A stretch of DNA of 64,000 bases from Aldrovandia affinis (Eukaryota > Chordata > Actinopteri > Notacanthiformes > Halosauridae): NCBI GenBank assembly GCA_029706075.1, contig JAINUG010000258.1, forward strand, positions 62,001-126,000, written 5' to 3'. The notes beneath the pieces are model-generated. The model did not search any database and was not told the origin of the DNA. It was given only the letters and a program-made list of their open reading frames with translations. Shown here in pieces: positions 55,731 to 64,000 of this stretch. A program made the translations under genes and the position numbers. Position 1 is the first letter of the stretch. Each line of letters starts with the position of its first letter.

Positions 55731-56735
55731 ATGGAAGAATGGTTGATGGAAACAATGTATTACACACCATAAAATCCAGGGTTGTATGGGGGGAAAGATC
55801 ATTTTTACCGGGTGTTAAAATAAACAAAGGGCTCGAAGTTCAATAATGGTCAGGTTACAGAATGGTTAGCTGACCAGGATGCATACATGCTGCATTGAAA
55901 TGTGTCTTTAAAATTAAATGTAATTTTACATACAAAACAACTGAAAGAAGTTTATGCTAACCTGTATAGATGTACTGTCAAAGTATGCTTGGGTCTGTGT
56001 GTTAAAAGACAAATCTGGTCGTGAAGTTGCAAAAGCCTTTATGCACATATTAAAGCAGGGGAGAACGCCAGTGAAACTACCAACGGACAGGGGTAAAGAG
56101 TTTTTCAACAAGGGTTTCCAAAATCTTATGAAAAAGTACAACATTACACATTTTGCTACAGGAAACGATGTCAAAGCATCAGTAGTGGAGAGGTTTAACC
56201 GAACGCTGAAAACTAAAATGTTGCTTTATTTTACCGCAGTCAACACCAGAAAATACATTGATGTAGTGCAAGATATGGTTAGTGCTTACAATCAAAGTTA
56301 TCACAGCAGTATTCAAATTAAACCTGTTGAGGTAAATAGTGAAAATAGTTTTTAAGTTTTTAAAACTTTATATGGACTGTTTCCACTCCGGGAGAAAGAA
56401 AGAAAAAAAAAAGATTTAGGTTTAAGGTTGGCGACACAGTCCGAGTGTCCCGGGCGAAAGGGGTTTTCGTGAAAGGCTATGAGCAAAATTTTACAGATGA
56501 GTATTTCAAGGTTGTAGAATGTGTACCCCGGGAACCGTCTGTGTATAGGCTGAAAGACTATGACAGTGAAAAGATAGAAGATTTCAGTGGGTAAAGATAA
56601 AGCCTTTAAATTGGAAAAGATTTTGGCTGAAAAGAAGCAAAAGAGGAAAAAAATGTTTTTAGTGAAATGGGTCGGATGGCCGGAGAAATGTAATACATGG
56701 ATTCCTAGTGATCAAATTGTTAATATCCATGCGTA
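55731..56735 (+). pseudogene. Maverick integrase with chromodomain-like end
   Basis: Retroviral-type integrase. The N-terminal part (55731-55890) is broken by stops but shows EWLADQDAYMLH. The core frame 55954-56355 holds TCIDVLSKYAWVCVL (first Asp), LPTDRGKEFFNKGF (second Asp) and ASVVERFNRTLK (Glu), then YNQSYHSSI. After a TAA at about 56355 and frame changes come RFKVGDTVRVSR-type and VYRLKDYDSEKI segments. The end (about 56600-56735) has KMFLVKWVGWPEKCNTWIP, a chromodomain-like motif ending at TAA 56733-56735. Chromodomains on integrases can direct insertion to modified chromatin. It would insert the element's DNA into the host genome. Confidence 0.85.
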
Positions 56736-56788
56736 ATAAAACAAACCAGCTGCAATGTGTACAAGCTCATAATCTATACACGTGAAGA

Positions 56789-57369
56789 CATGGAAGGGCG
56801 TGAGTTTTATATTACGCTCCCAAGCAATACATCATTGGACATGTATCCTGAAAACAAAATCAGCAGTTTCAGGACAAGCCTATTGATTTGAGGGGTGATT
56901 GGGAAGTTGTGGACGTTTTCTTGCGAATTGCGTTCAGGTTATTACAAAAATATTGACAAAATTACTCATGAAATTAACAGAGTTATGTTTTTATTTAGTG
57001 AAGGGGGTTTCTCTAGTTTACGGCGCGATAAAAATCAGAGTTTATGATATGGGGCCGGCAGAATGTTTAATTAGGACCCAGGGCACTCCAGCGCTATTGC
57101 TAGGATTGCAACCTGTGGAATACTTCCCCGTTGAGCAGGGTTCATTTCCCCACCCTGTAGGTATGCACGCTGGGTTCTATACAATGTTAATATATACTGA
57201 TGTCATCCAATATCAGAGGGTAGGAAATAGCTTTGTTCCACTTTTGAGGTGCGTACATATATCAGGACAAAACAAAGATGTGATCACAATTACGTACGAC
57301 AAGCCACATTACGTACCGGTCAGCAAGCATCATATTGATGACATAGTTGTTGAGGTCAAATCAGATTAA
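56789..57369 (+). pseudogene. Maverick structural protein (PY/penton-like)
   Basis: Starts at ATG 56789 with EGREFYITLPSNTSLDMYPEN and PIDLRGDWEVV, a familiar opening of a Maverick virion protein, and runs through frameshifts near 56870 and 56930-57010. The C-terminal part stays open to TAA 57367-57369 and shows GMHAGFYTMLIYTDVIQYQRVG, VPLLRCVHISG and KPHYVPVSKHHIDDI. Conserved aromatic strands suggest a jelly-roll or related capsid component, generally assumed to be the minor capsid or penton protein. I am confident of the family, less so of the role. Confidence 0.6.
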
Positions 57370-57439
57370 AAAAAGATATCCCCTTTCGCTACGGAAAACT
57401 TGTTTAAAAATTACATTTTAGACCTTCAAAGCAGTCTTT

Positions 57440-57685
57440 TTGCACTTAGCAATGGTTATGACGCACCATTATGTGGACCCTCATAGATATATAAATTATT
57501 ATACGTCTCAAGCCGGACATGGCCTGCCGAGTTACCACGGCAGTGCCGTTATGTATGGAGCAGGCCTCGGAGGGCTGTTTAGGGGACTTTTTAGAATGGC
57601 TGTTCCTTTTTTAAAGAAAGGCTTTAACATCGCAAAACCGCATCTGAAATCAGCTGCAAAGAAAACGCTCCAGCTCAAACTCTAA
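57440..57685 (+). CDS. Small basic Maverick virion protein (pX-like)
   Basis: Intact frame of about 80 codons ending at TAA 57683-57685. It has YYTSQAGHGLPSYHGSAVMY, GAGLGGLFRGLFRMAVPFLK and IAKPHLKSAAKKTL: a Gly-rich start, an amphipathic hydrophobic middle and a basic end. Proteins of this layout follow the minor capsid gene in Mavericks and have been likened to adenovirus pX-type or pVI-type membrane-active peptides. The first Met in better context may be the second one (57449). Confidence 0.6.
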   Translation: MHLAMVMTHHYVDPHRYINYYTSQAGHGLPSYHGSAVMYGAGLGGLFRGLFRMAVPFLKKGFNIAKPHLKSAAKKTLQLKL

Positions 57686-58795
57686 AAGAAAAACCAGAAC
57701 TATCTTCTAAAGAACAATGTCTTTTTTACATAGCATGTCAGAGGAGTGTGTAAAGTCCGAATTGTATTTGTTTACAGTCCCTGTCACCCACACCTGTATA
57801 GACAAGAGCCAATATGTGGAAATACTGCCCCTATCAGCCCTGTCAGACATGGGACCTTTGGAATTTTTTATTGCTGGAAACGGGGAAGACTATTTAGATT
57901 TGAACAATACCCTTCTGCATCTTCACTGAAAGATCACGAAAGCCGACGGGAGTGTAATCGCGGCCGGGGACCGCATTGCCCTCATTAATTACCCCATAAC
58001 ATCCATATTCTCTCAAGTAGATGTTTCTCTTGGGGACAGGCTTGTAAGTCAATCCAGAAATACATACCCCTACAGGGCTATAATGGAATGTCTGCTAAAT
58101 TATGGAAAGGATACTCTGACTACTCAATTCAGTGCCGGCTTGTTTTTTAAAGACACGGCAGGATCCATGGAAGAGACGGACCCCTCAGGAGACAATCAGG
58201 GGCTACACAACCGTTCCTTATATTCTGTAAACAGTAAAGCTTTTGAATTACTAGGATATATACATTCCGATATATTTTTTCAAAAGAAGCTAATGCTAAA
58301 CGGTGTTGATCTGAAGATTAAAATGGTTCACTCCAAAGATGAATTTTGCGTTATGGCCAAGGGGGCCGAAGCAAAAATTCAGAATGCAACACTTTTTGTT
58401 GAAAATGTTTCTGTATCTCCAGCTGTGAAAATCGGCCATACCCAAGCCATTCTAACAGCCAATGCTAAATATCCTATAGAAAGAGTAAGCATGAAGACAT
58501 TTAGCATCGCTGCAGGTAGCCGCATTTGTAATCAAGAAAATCTGTTTCTGGGTACTCTACCCAAGTGTGTGGTTATAGGGTTGGTGAATAATGACAGTTT
58601 TTCAGGACACTATGGCAGAAACGCCTTCAATTTCCAAAATTACCAGGCCGAGTTTATAGCTTTATATGTAGATGGCCGACAATTTCCATCAAAACCTTTC
58701 CAGCCAGATTTTGAAAGCGGTGTGGCTGTAAGGGAATTCTATAGTCTAGTCATGGCTACAGGGCGACATCTAAAGAATCAGGCATTGGCCATTAA

Positions 58796-60369
58796 CCCCC
58801 TGAGGTCGACTGGATCACCGACGATCCAAGCAGCAATAAAAGTATATTACTATTTCTAACGTCACAAGTTTTTATCATACACACGCAGCATTAGACCAAA
58901 AGTAAACCTTGCCTTTCACTCTCTGTTTTACCTGGAAGTACCGTCCCCCTTCTATTGACATGTTAACTAGGTGCTAGTTTCAGGGAGGGCCATGGGGCCA
59001 TGTGTGAAATCGCAGTGGTAAACAACACCTAGCTACAATGTGCCAACATTATGTAGCATCTTGTCTGTGTTTACGGTTGCGATCTGCCAGCAACAAACTG
59101 TGTATACTGATATTTATTTTATTTCCCATGTTTTCAAATACTCGTGAAAATATATTAATTCCATCTTGTGACGCTATACGGAAACAATCAGAGTCATTGC
59201 GAAATGCTGCGAATAATTAATGGGAGGATATTTAACCAGCTGGCATTCTCTGTTTCGGCGCTTGGACATTATCTAGCTTAGCTTGATAGTACCTATTGTG
59301 ATTAATGTTTCTTGCCTCTCGAGAACTTGTTTGTTCGTGAGCTTATTGTTGTTTAGATTCCCAGTGTTTAGTTTATTCGGAGTTTTTGGATACGTTTTGG
59401 ATTTACCGTTTTACTTGTTTGTTCCTGATCGTTGGTTATTTTGGTTTGTTTTGTTTATGTCTTTCCGTGTCACCGCAGACACAGATTTTTCTTTCGTTTT
59501 CATACAGACGTTTAAAGATAAATAAATATCTTAAACCCAGAAAACTGGCTACCTTTGATCATGTGCCTGTGCCCACTGCCAAACAGACTCTGGATGTTGG
59601 CAAACTGGCTTCTGTTAGTCGCAAGAAATGCGTACTCTGCAAGATGTCTGGGAAACAACAGTGCACTCCATGGGAGTGCAAGGTTTGTGATGTTCCCTTG
59701 TGTCTACAGTTGACCAGAAACTGTTTTGAGAAGTGTCACCAAAGACTGTGAAAGAACAGATTGTCTCACCATGTTTTAATTTTGATTTTTTTGTATATAG
59801 TTTGTGTAATTTTTTCAATAAATCTTCCAAATTGCTTACTCTGATGGCTTTTGTCTTTGTCTGATGGCCTTTGAGAGAGAGACGGCCCATCTGACAGATC
59901 TTACAGGTGTGGACAACCCTCAGGTGTGGATCATGAATATTCAGGAAATTAGCATATAACCCTCCCACAGCCTGAAATAAATTTGACCAGTTCTGATAAG
60001 AACAGGTTTTTAGCTATTTAGATCTCAGATGTGCTAAACTATTTTGACATCCTTACATAACCAAGACCTTGATGAACAAATGCATATTGGCAAAACAATT
60101 AGTCACTATAGTTTAGTGTGTGCTTTCAGAACTTTTGTGATGGCAGAAAAATTTACTCTTTATAACTTGTGTGTTTGTAGATCTATTTACAAGCTGCATA
60201 TGGTACTGACCAAACTATTGATGGCATATAAATGTAGCTGTGATTGTCCTTAAAATAAAAATGTCAAACACTTTGGAGTAAGTGTGTGTTAAGTTGATGA
60301 AATTGAGATAAATATCAGATCACTCCAAAATCACAAAGCTTCTCTGAGCTAAGCAAGGACCTCAGGGGG
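58796..60369 (+). mobile_element. piggyBac derivative B with intact ends
   Basis: 1574 bp bounded by CCCCCTGAGGTC and its exact complement GACCTCAGGGGG, flanked by TTAA at 58792-58795 and 60370-60373, the diagnostic piggyBac target. It shares its outer sequences with copy A (7447-9063). It keeps the 3' end of the transposase gene but not the N-terminal exons or DDE core. Inserted in the Maverick capsid gene. Confidence 0.95.
59530..59751 (+). pseudogene. piggyBac transposase C-terminal Cys-rich domain
   Basis: The frame contains LKPRKLATFDHVPVPTAKQ, a VSRKKCVLCK start, and a run of Cys residues (CVLC, QCTPWECKVC, PLCLQ, NCFEKCHQRL) before TGA 59749-59751. This is the cross-braced zinc finger at the C-terminus of piggyBac transposases, which binds the terminal repeats. 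Upstream catalytic Asp motifs are missing. AATAAA follows at about 59817. Transition from non-coding to coding is near 59520. Confidence 0.85.
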
Positions 60370-60595
60370 TTAACAGAACAGAATACATGTTTGGCTACAC
60401 CCTGTATGCTTTCAATTTGATCCCCGACAAAGAATGTGGGCACCATCTTTCTCTGGTGAAATCTGGAAACATGCGTTTGGAGATAAGGTTCAAACAACCC
60501 CTGCCCAGGAAGGTTAATATGATTGTCTATGCCACCTTTGACAACATTATTGAAGTGAGTCAGAGAAGGGATGTTCTAATTGACCATTATTAGAC

Positions 60596-61028
60596 ATGAA
60601 TACAAGAGACCTGAACAATGTGATGAGCTGTAATCGCTTTACCAAAAAACAGTTTTATGGCACGTTTTCAAGTCATGAACTATCGTGAGATAAGATCAAG
60701 GATTTACCAGCAGCGTTTATAATCAACACTCATTCTAAAACCAAGCCCGGAGAACATTGGCTGGCTATTTTCATTACAGAGGACTCCTCTGGGGATTTTT
60801 CCTCTACTTCCCAAAATCTCTATATGCGTTCTTGCTATTAAACTGCCATACAATTATTTAGAATTCCCATCAAGTGCAAGACATGGCCTCGACCACCTGT
60901 GGACAGCATTGCATATTCTATCCGGTCCAAAGGAGTCAAGGTTATTCATTTGCTGCTATAATGTCCATGTATAGTGATAACTTAAAAATAAATGATGTTA
61001 TGGTTTCGAGGTTTGTTCATAAAACGTA
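60596..61028 (+). pseudogene. Maverick adenain-like cysteine protease
   Basis: From ATG 60596 (MNTRDLNNVMSCNRFTKKQF). A stop near 60690 breaks the frame. HSKTKPGEHWLAIFI carries the catalytic His (about 60752). In another frame, ASTTCGQHCIFY (about 60887-60922) carries the oxyanion Gln and catalytic Cys of the adenovirus-protease/ULP1 fold, then reads to TAG at about 61028. This enzyme would mature capsid proteins. Stops and at least two frame changes inactivate it. Confidence 0.8.
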
Positions 61029-61029
61029 G

Positions 61030-61330
61030 GGTCGTAGGGTCTGTGTCAGCACCCTGGGGAGGTTCAGAGGGGTTTCCCCTTTCATCAGGATTAACTGGCA
61101 AAGACAATGTTAGATTATTTGTTTCTTTAGACCCCATCTTAACTAGATATAAAAAAGTATTGTTTGGCTTTTTCGTATTGATCCATATTTGGTTTTGTCA
61201 AAATACTCCGAATTGCCAAGTCCAGATCGTTCTCAACATTTTGCCTGATTGATTCAGGGGGTGAAGGGAGGTTTTTCAATTTTTCCATCTGATGTTGAGG
61301 CACCAGATCATTTTCTCCATAGTTTAAGAT
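61030..61330 (-). pseudogene. Small conserved Maverick protein, minus strand
   Basis: Minus-strand reading from about 61320: GENDLVPQHQMEKLKNL, ESIRQNVENDLDLAIRSIL and YEKAKQYFF, then a stop and LTLSLPVNPDERGNP. I recall this ESIRQ-x-VENDLD pattern from fish Mavericks. Function is unknown to me. At least one nonsense codon is present. Confidence 0.5.
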
Positions 61331-61339
61331 TTACGTATT

Positions 61340-61650
61340 CCGTGAGGCTATTAGACTGGTTATAAAGGGTACGGCAACACTCGAGAGAGGCAATAAAAAA
61401 CCTCCGGACTGATTAATAGCTTTCTTTTTTCTTTTAAGCAATGTTTTTTTATTAGCAAAAAGCTTAATCAATGCCTTTCGAATTGCTCTGACGTTAAAGG
61501 GATGTTACCTCGCAGAACATTGAGCGCTATTTCACAAAGAGTGCGAATGAGTTCGGAGGACGCTGATTTTAAAATAACTTTTCTTTGTAGTGGCGATCCT
61601 TCAAATAACGCTGTCAGTAAAGGCAGATTTCTTTTTAAGTGAGCAGACAT
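61340..61650 (-). pseudogene. Small basic Maverick protein, minus strand
   Basis: Starts at ATG 61650 (MSAHLKRNLPLLTALFEG), with ASSELIRTLCEIALNVLRGN and PLTSEQFERH, stops at 61468, then continues in another frame with a Lys-rich tract and SGGFLLPL. The SELI-x-LCE-x-ALNVL-x-GN-x-PLT signature recurs in Polinton-type elements of many animals. A DNA-associated core role is plausible from its basic charge but not shown. Confidence 0.55.
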
Positions 61651-61678
61651 GTTGAAATTGCTATTTTTATTTATTTAT

Positions 61679-62361
61679 TTATGACTTTTTCTTGAGCACA
61701 TAGACTGTCGGCCACTCCCATGAGAACAAACCTGCTCTGACCCTGTAGTCCTCAGGAGTTTGAAGTTGTAAATCCACCAGGAGATATCCGTAGGGCTTTC
61801 GTGTTGAATCCTCAAAACATTCTATGAAAATTTTTGAATTTCTTGGAAACATTTGCTGGGCCAAAACACTGATTTGTTGTTTATCCCTGGGATTTTTAAA
61901 CAGCACCATATAGTTTGCATTAACATTTATTGTTCTACTTGTTTTTCCTTGAAAAAAAAGATTTTGCACCAAGTATATAACACTCAGGTTTCTGTGATGG
62001 GTATATTTTGTGAAGGCTTTCTCCACTTCTTTATTTCTGCTAGCCGTCTCCATTAGATCGTCAATAACCAACATGTTTGTCTTGTGCACAGGAATCAAAC
62101 TATCGTCACACAAAGAGTCAGGAATTCCTTCAACAAATGTAATGTTTTTAATTTTTTCCAACAGTTCATCATACAGAGGCTGCCAGCATGTATAACACCA
62201 GACAATGTTATCAGGTATTTGGGATTTTTTTTTCCAACAGAAGCTTTATGAAATAAGTGATTTACCAGAATTGCTAGGTCCAGATATTATGCATGAGAAG
62301 GGGTGTTGAAAGTGGGCATCAAACCCCTCCATAACAGTGTTTCCTAGGGATTTAGAACCCA
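61679..62361 (-). pseudogene. Maverick packaging ATPase (FtsK/HerA type)
   Basis: Starts near 62361 (MGSKSLGNTVMEGFDAHFQ). ISGPSNSGKSL at about 62260-62290 is the Walker A motif. A stop/frame change follows near 62245. From 62161 the frame is open to 61679: NMLVIDDLM (Walker B), VIYLVQNLFFQGKTSRTIN (sensor-type motif) and PYGYLLVDLQLQTPEDYRVR. This is the A32-like genome-packaging ATPase of Polintons and large DNA viruses, which would pump DNA into capsids. Confidence 0.85.
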
Positions 62362-62364
62362 TAT

Positions 62365-63850
62365 GGTAGCATGCATGCAAGATTACATCTTGTGTTTGTT
62401 GTACACAACCCTGAAACTTTTTGTCAATGTTCTGCTTTTTAAAATGAAGCCCCGTTTATCCCGGACAATGTTTTGCTCACTGGTTATCACCTCTCTGGTA
62501 TCATCCCGGTGTTGCATAAAATGGTCAGCCAGACTCGTGAGTGACTCTAGGTTTACTACAGAGGCATTTTACCTTGTCTATTCTTTGGCCAAATTTTCCC
62601 CAAAGGCTATTCAGAAAGAGTTTAGATATTTGTCGTTTGGCCTGATTTGCACAGATTTTTGTCGGATCTAACTGAATGCCTTCCTTTCCAAAATAGATTT
62701 GAATATAGGTCTCTTTACTGACATCGTCAGAGGCCCAGGAGGGGTAACCACTGGCCTCCTGCTTACCTTTTAAAAAGGTCTTTATGTAATCGGTAAAGAG
62801 ATAATCTATCTTTTCTGCAAAATGCCACACTTCATACATTGTGGCAACTCTGTACCCTTTCTCAACAGCCTTTTTAAGTTCAACACTACACCAGACACCT
62901 AAGAGCCCTCTCATCGTCAGAATGCACGCATTTGTTGTCTTGATTTAGGAACTCCTCTGATGCCCAGAATCCCCCTTAAAATCTATACAGCAGATATAAT
63001 TGCTTATGTGTACTCCAGTATCTTGCCGGCTCTCAAAATCATGAAAATTTTACTTTTCACACAGCTCCTTGGGTTTGGTGAGCTGGATGAAACACTCATG
63101 TTGAACTTCTGGAATAAACTTCTCTTTGCATGAGAAACAATAATCAGCCACACATTTATGTGGTTTTGGTTTAGCAATGCTAACATAATGGATTCGATTA
63201 CATCTTGGGCAATATTTGCGCAAATCACAGACTAACCAGTTCACCGATAGCATGTGGTTTTACAGCCTTATGTAGCTCAAAACAGTATTGGGATTTACAA
63301 AATCGCAGACAGTCCGCGCATTTAATTATCTCTCGGGGTTGTCTGTGGCATTGATTATTAAGACATACATTACAACTGAAGGCACAAGAATGTGCTGCTT
63401 TACTGTTATACCTTTTGTAACAATATTCACAAGTATATTGAACACCCAAAAAGCCCCTCAGATTTTTGATACCATAATAATGATTTTCCTGGAGGTAAAG
63501 GAAAACGGTTTTGGGGTGGGGGTCTGCACGGGTTTGAAACTTCAGAAAGGTATTATTGTCCGCACACCGATAAAACACATTCTTGACATCCAGAATTTGT
63601 TCAAATTTACTAATGTCTGTAAAGGCCACACAATGCTGTTCTGAAAACCCTGCAGAGGTTTGTAAAGCTCGGACGATATTCATGGCCTCAACATCCATGA
63701 TTTCTGGTTGTAAAAGCTTAGACATGCAAGCAGCAAAACAAAGATTGTTACCCGGATTATAAAATATAAAGGGGTGTTTCATTTTAAGACTAATTATTTT
63801 ATCTAATAAAATACTGGACAACTTCCTGTGTGGGGCCCCGCCATTAGGAT
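62365..63850 (-). pseudogene. Maverick DNA polymerase B, internally deleted
   Basis: N-terminal part (about 63850-63000): FIFYNPGNNLCFAACMSKLL, QENHYYGIKNLRGFLG and then a Cys-rich region (CEYCYKRY, CNVCLNNQC, CADCLRFC, CPRCNRIHY, CFSCKEKF), the usual zinc-rich N-terminus of Maverick polymerases. The exonuclease and first palm motifs are missing. 62914-62525 holds MRGLLGVWCSVELKKAVEKGY, FLKGKQEASGYPSW and the motif B KLFLNSLWGKFG. The DTDS catalytic motif C is absent. The protein would replicate the element by protein priming. Deletions and frameshifts make it non-functional. Confidence 0.82.
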
Positions 63851-63852
63851 TA

Positions 63853-64000
63853 CGTGTCTTTGGTGCTAAAGAAGAAAGGCTCAAAGCTACTGTACATCTC
63901 GAATCCTTATCTCTGAAGCCAAAGGACCAGGTAAAAAATCTTGGCGTTATTATTGACTCTGATCAGAACTTTAACTCCCACACCAAGTCTATAAGAAAAT
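63853..64000 (+). mobile_element. L2-type LINE, start of fragment
   Basis: Plus-strand RT C-terminal segment with LSLKPKDQVKNLGVIIDSD and SHTKSIRK, running off the window. It replaces the 5' end of the Maverick polymerase gene, so it inserted there, 5' truncated. Confidence 0.75.

Larger units (their letters stand above)
57717..60593 (+). pseudogene. Maverick major capsid protein, split by piggyBac
   Basis: One frame begins at ATG 57717 (MSFLHSMSEECVKSELYLF), contains LPLSALSDMGPLEFFIAGN, has a single TGA at 57927-57929, and continues in the same frame through YPITSIFSQVDVSLG, NSKAFELLGYIHSDI and NYQAEFIALYVDG to 58795, where piggyBac copy B is inserted at a TTAA. Coding resumes after the element at 60374 with YTLYAFNLIPDKECGH and ends at TAG 60591-60593. 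This is the double-jelly-roll capsid protein of Polintons, forming the hexon-like shell. Apart from the insertion and the one nonsense codon it looks complete (about 430 codons). Confidence 0.88.
52960..63850. mobile_element. Maverick/Polinton, decayed
   Basis: Gene set and order typical of Maverick/Polinton elements (adintovirus-like): integrase, small structural proteins, double-jelly-roll capsid and adenain-like protease on the plus strand, and two small genes, a packaging ATPase and protein-primed polymerase B on the minus strand. The two gene blocks converge near 61.03 kb. Every large gene has at least one stop, frameshift or deletion. A piggyBac sits in the capsid gene and an L2 LINE cuts the polymerase end. 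No terminal inverted repeats were found, so the outer borders are only the limits of recognisable coding. Confidence 0.88.

Overview
This window comes from a ray-finned (probably teleost) fish genome and is almost entirely mobile DNA. The evidence is the mix of repeat families: L2-type and Rex1-like LINEs, a tRNA-headed SINE whose 3' tail matches one of those LINEs, hAT and piggyBac transposons, a Penelope-like element, several endogenous retroviruses (ERVs) and a large decayed Maverick/Polinton. I recognise no conserved single-copy host gene, and no rRNA gene, CRISPR array or bacterial-type operon.

Layout. 0.2-2.1 kb: two decayed hAT-type transposase pieces and a hAT MITE. 2.3-5.4 kb: a minisatellite and an inverted relic of an ERV-A-type LTR. 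5.4-20.4 kb: ERV-A, a plus-strand provirus with paired LTRs, an ATGT target duplication, a tRNA-Arg primer site and degraded gag, protease, RT, integrase and env. It carries a piggyBac derivative in its leader, an L2 scrap with an expanded 18-bp repeat in gag, and a 3-kb L2 LINE in env. 21.2 kb: a second hAT MITE with a perfect 8-bp target duplication. 22.0-23.3 kb: integrase of another retroelement (ERV-D). 23.3-29.9 kb: one ERV-B-type LTR split by an intact Penelope-like element and by a nearly complete L2 LINE. 29.9-34.1 kb: a plus-strand Rex1-like LINE. 34-36 kb: a SINE and a BED-finger hAT relic. 36.5-46.0 kb: ERV-B on the minus strand, with a tRNA-Ser-type primer site, cut by SINEs, an L2 scrap and a foreign integrase. 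47.7-51.4 kb: SINEs, an L1-like scrap and another L2. 53-63.9 kb: a Maverick/Polinton (adintovirus-like). Its plus strand carries an unknown protein, a possible Bcl-2-like protein, integrase, structural proteins, major capsid (split by a piggyBac) and adenain-like protease. Its minus strand carries two small conserved proteins, the packaging ATPase and a truncated DNA polymerase B. The window ends inside a further L2 LINE.

The most interesting signal is a region of about 150 residues lying between retropepsin and reverse transcriptase in both ERV-A and ERV-B. It carries two H-x-T motifs about 62 residues apart, the signature of the 2H phosphoesterase superfamily, which includes viral 2'-5' oligoadenylate phosphodiesterases. 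The two ERVs are clearly different elements, so the domain appears to be an old, conserved part of this retroviral lineage. ERV-A and ERV-B also share a UAG stop in a similar context between gag and protease, and both have coding-like sequence after env. Other points of interest are the inverted-repeat Penelope element with a hammerhead-ribozyme-like core, the two piggyBac deletion derivatives that keep opposite ends of the transposase, and the Bcl-2-like gene in the Maverick.

All calls come from reading the sequence. No database search was possible, so family names are recognition calls and approximate junctions are stated as such.
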